64,000 nucleotides of DNA from contig NZ_CP060298.1 of assembly GCF_014303395.1 (NCBI RefSeq), forward strand, positions 186,001 through 250,000. Reading direction: 5' to 3'. How positions within the stretch are numbered: the first letter of the stretch is position 1; each line of letters opens with the position of its first letter. Both the position numbers and the translations under genes were made by a program. Source of the DNA: Nakamurella sp. PAMC28650. Its GTDB lineage: Bacteria > Actinomycetota > Actinomycetes > Mycobacteriales > Nakamurellaceae. Below, piece after piece: positions 62,335 through 64,000 of this stretch. A model generated the notes under the pieces. That model was not told where the DNA came from, ran no database searches, and saw nothing but the letters and a program-made list of their open reading frames with translations.

Positions 62335-63963
62335 GTGGGCGGCCAGGGACCGAGGACCCTGACGTTCCCGGGTGTCTCGGCCTTCGCGCGCCGCGCCTAC
62401 AGCGACACCGGGCTCTGGGACGGGGAACTGCTGGACGACTACCTGTTCCGGTGCGCCTCGCGTACGCCTGATCGGCCGGCGGTGATCGACGCCGATTCGC
62501 GGATCAGCTACGGCCAACTCGCGCGGCGGGTCACGGCGGTGGCCGCCGGATTGCGTGGCCTCGGGGTGGGCCGGGGAGACGTCGTCTCGATCCAGCTGCC
62601 GAATTGGTGGGAGGCGATGGTCGTCCATTTCGCCGCGATCAGCATCGGCGCGGTCAGCAATCCGACGATGCCGATCCTGCGTGACCGTGACCTGGCGTTC
62701 ATGGTCGGCTCTGCGCGCGCAAAGGTACTCGTGGTGGCTGCGGACTACCGCAACCACGACCACGGCGCGATGGCACTGCGTCTGGGCCGTGAGTTGCCGG
62801 GACTGGAGCACGTGGTGACCGTTCGCGGGCGCCGCGAAGGGGCTCTCGCCTTCGACGAGCTCCTGGCGAGCGCACCAGAAGGAGGAACGCCGGAGGCGGG
62901 CCGGAGCGCCGACGACCCGGTCGTCCTGCTCTACACGTCGGGCACCGAGTCCTCGCCGAAGGGCGCGGTGCACTCGCACAACACCCTCGGCTACGAGAAC
63001 CGCACCATGATCGAACTTTTCGAGCTCACGGCCGATGACGTCGTCTGGGCCCCGTCGCCGATCGCACACATCACCGGCGTGCTCTTCGCGCTGCACCTGC
63101 CGACGATGCTCGACTGCGCCGTTGCGCTGCAGGACATCTGGGAACCGACCACGGCCCTGGAACTGATCCAGGCAGAGCGCTGCACGTTCGTGGTGGCGGC
63201 GACGCCGTTCCTGCACGGCCTGACCTATCACCCCGAGCTCAGCAGGTTCGACGTCGGCTGCCTGCGGGTGTTCGTGTGCGGCGGCGCCGATGTCCCGCCC
63301 ACTCTGATCGCCGACGCCGGGGAGCGCCTGGGCGTGCGGGCCGTCCGCCTGTACGGATCCACCGAGATCCCCACCGTCACCTCCAGTGCGGCCGGCGCTC
63401 CCCTCGACCGGCGCGCCCGCACCGACGGACGGGCGATCGCCGACGCCGACATCGTGGTGGTCGACGACGAGGGCCGTCCGGTGCCGATCGGCACCGTCGG
63501 TCGACTGCGGGCCCGTGGTCCGGAGGCGATGCTGGGCTATCTCGGACTGGACCGCGACCCGTTCGACCCGGACGGTTGGTTCGACACCGGAGACCTCGGA
63601 TCACTCGACGAGGGCGGATACGTCACGATGGCGGGCCGCAGCAAGGACATCATCCTGCGCGGCGGTGAGAACATCAGCGCCAAGGAGGTCGAGGACCTAC
63701 TTGGCACCCATCCGGCGATCGCCGACGTGGCGGTTGTCTCGATGCCCGACCCGCGCCTGACCGAACGGGCCTGCGCGGTGGTCGTGCTGCGGCCCGGGGC
63801 GAGCCTCGAATTGTCCGACCTGACGGCACATCTCGACGCCCTGCAGGTGGCGAGGCAGAAGTATCCCGAGCGGTTGGAGTTCGTCGACGAACTCCCTAGA
63901 ACGCCGACGGGCAAGGTGCAGAAGTTCGCTCTCCGCACCCTGGTCGCAGAGCGTCTCACCTGA
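62335..63963 (+). CDS. AMP-forming acyl-CoA ligase (full length)
   Basis: 542 residues from GTG at 62335, one base after the SDR stop. Motifs: LLYTSGTESSPKGAVHSHNT (P-loop), RLYGSTEIPTVTSS, GWFDTGDLGSLDEGGYVTMA, GRSKDIILRGGENISAKEVE and catalytic Lys in LPRTPTGKVQKFAL. It resembles cyclohexanecarboxylate-type and related alicyclic or aromatic acid ligases; the substrate is not certain. It is the only complete ligase in the island. Confidence 0.9.
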   Translation: MGGQGPRTLTFPGVSAFARRAYSDTGLWDGELLDDYLFRCASRTPDRPAVIDADSRISYGQLARRVTAVAAGLRGLGVGRGDVVSIQLPNWWEAMVVHFAAISIGAVSNPTMPILRDRDLAFMVGSARAKVLVVAADYRNHDHGAMALRLGRELPGLEHVVTVRGRREGALAFDELLASAPEGGTPEAGRSADDPVVLLYTSGTESSPKGAVHSHNTLGYENRTMIELFELTADDVVWAPSPIAHITGVLFALHLPTMLDCAVALQDIWEPTTALELIQAERCTFVVAATPFLHGLTYHPELSRFDVGCLRVFVCGGADVPPTLIADAGERLGVRAVRLYGSTEIPTVTSSAAGAPLDRRARTDGRAIADADIVVVDDEGRPVPIGTVGRLRARGPEAMLGYLGLDRDPFDPDGWFDTGDLGSLDEGGYVTMAGRSKDIILRGGENISAKEVEDLLGTHPAIADVAVVSMPDPRLTERACAVVVLRPGASLELSDLTAHLDALQVARQKYPERLEFVDELPRTPTGKVQKFALRTLVAERLT

Positions 63964-64000
63964 GGTCGTTCCGCCGATCGTTGGACGACACCGCGCCCAC

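Overview
This window is from a high-GC Gram-positive bacterium of the Actinomycetota. The evidence is strongly GC-biased codon use, GTG starts and ATGA/GTGA stop-start overlaps, a dnaK-grpE-dnaJ-hspR operon under HAIR operators, an NDMA-dependent alcohol dehydrogenase, and a TIGR03767-type metallophosphoesterase. A Frankineae/Nakamurella-like host is possible, but the sequence alone does not settle it. No rRNA, tRNA or CRISPR array was seen.

Region 1 (0-23.1 kb) is mostly housekeeping. It holds the heat-shock operon (minus strand) with two HAIR boxes around its promoter, a secreted lytic transglycosylase-like protein, a SEC-C protein, membrane proteins, a metallophosphoesterase, a phospholipase D-like protein, a nitrate/taurine-type ABC transporter divergent from a CitA/CitB-like two-component system, and a glycosyltransferase-polysaccharide deacetylase pair.

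Region 2 (23.5-35 kb, with outliers at 11.7-13.9 kb) looks like a flavin-based extracytoplasmic electron-transfer locus. A TPM-domain protein precedes it. The minus-strand operon is ferric-reductase-like oxidoreductase, FMN-binding protein and ApbE flavin transferase. A divergent OmpR-type two-component system follows, then a plus-strand operon of Thr-rich secreted protein, second ApbE, haem-binding membrane protein, NuoF-like flavoprotein and three-Cys ferredoxin. The second apbE is split by an IS1595-family element with an exact 8-bp target duplication. A direct repeat, CTGAGA-N5-CTGAGA, lies in front of the oxidoreductase operon, the response regulator, a distant five-helix membrane gene and both paralogous Thr-rich genes, which suggests one regulon.

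Region 3 (35-43 kb) has a VIT1-type metal transporter, an OhrR-like regulator, hydrolases, malic enzyme with glycerate kinase, an acrylyl-CoA reductase-like enzyme and a haloalkane dehalogenase-like enzyme.

Region 4 (43-64 kb) is a catabolic island. It has thiolase, enoyl-CoA hydratase, a TetR regulator, a ribose-type ABC transporter operon with aldehyde and alcohol dehydrogenases and an SDR, a Baeyer-Villiger monooxygenase and acyl-CoA ligases. Together these would fit ring ketone or alcohol breakdown to acyl-CoAs; this is inference. A near-identical operator (TCAAC-N6-GTTGA) stands before the thiolase, the enoyl-CoA hydratase and the transporter operon. The island is decaying: an esterase gene is split by an IS1380-family element, a hydroxyacyl-CoA dehydrogenase start is joined to the second half of a ligase, another ligase has lost its N-terminus, and an SDR has a one-base frameshift. 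An iteron-like array of GGTAGCACC repeats lies at 58.5 kb, and a long extragenic palindrome occurs at both 1.9 kb and 40.95 kb.
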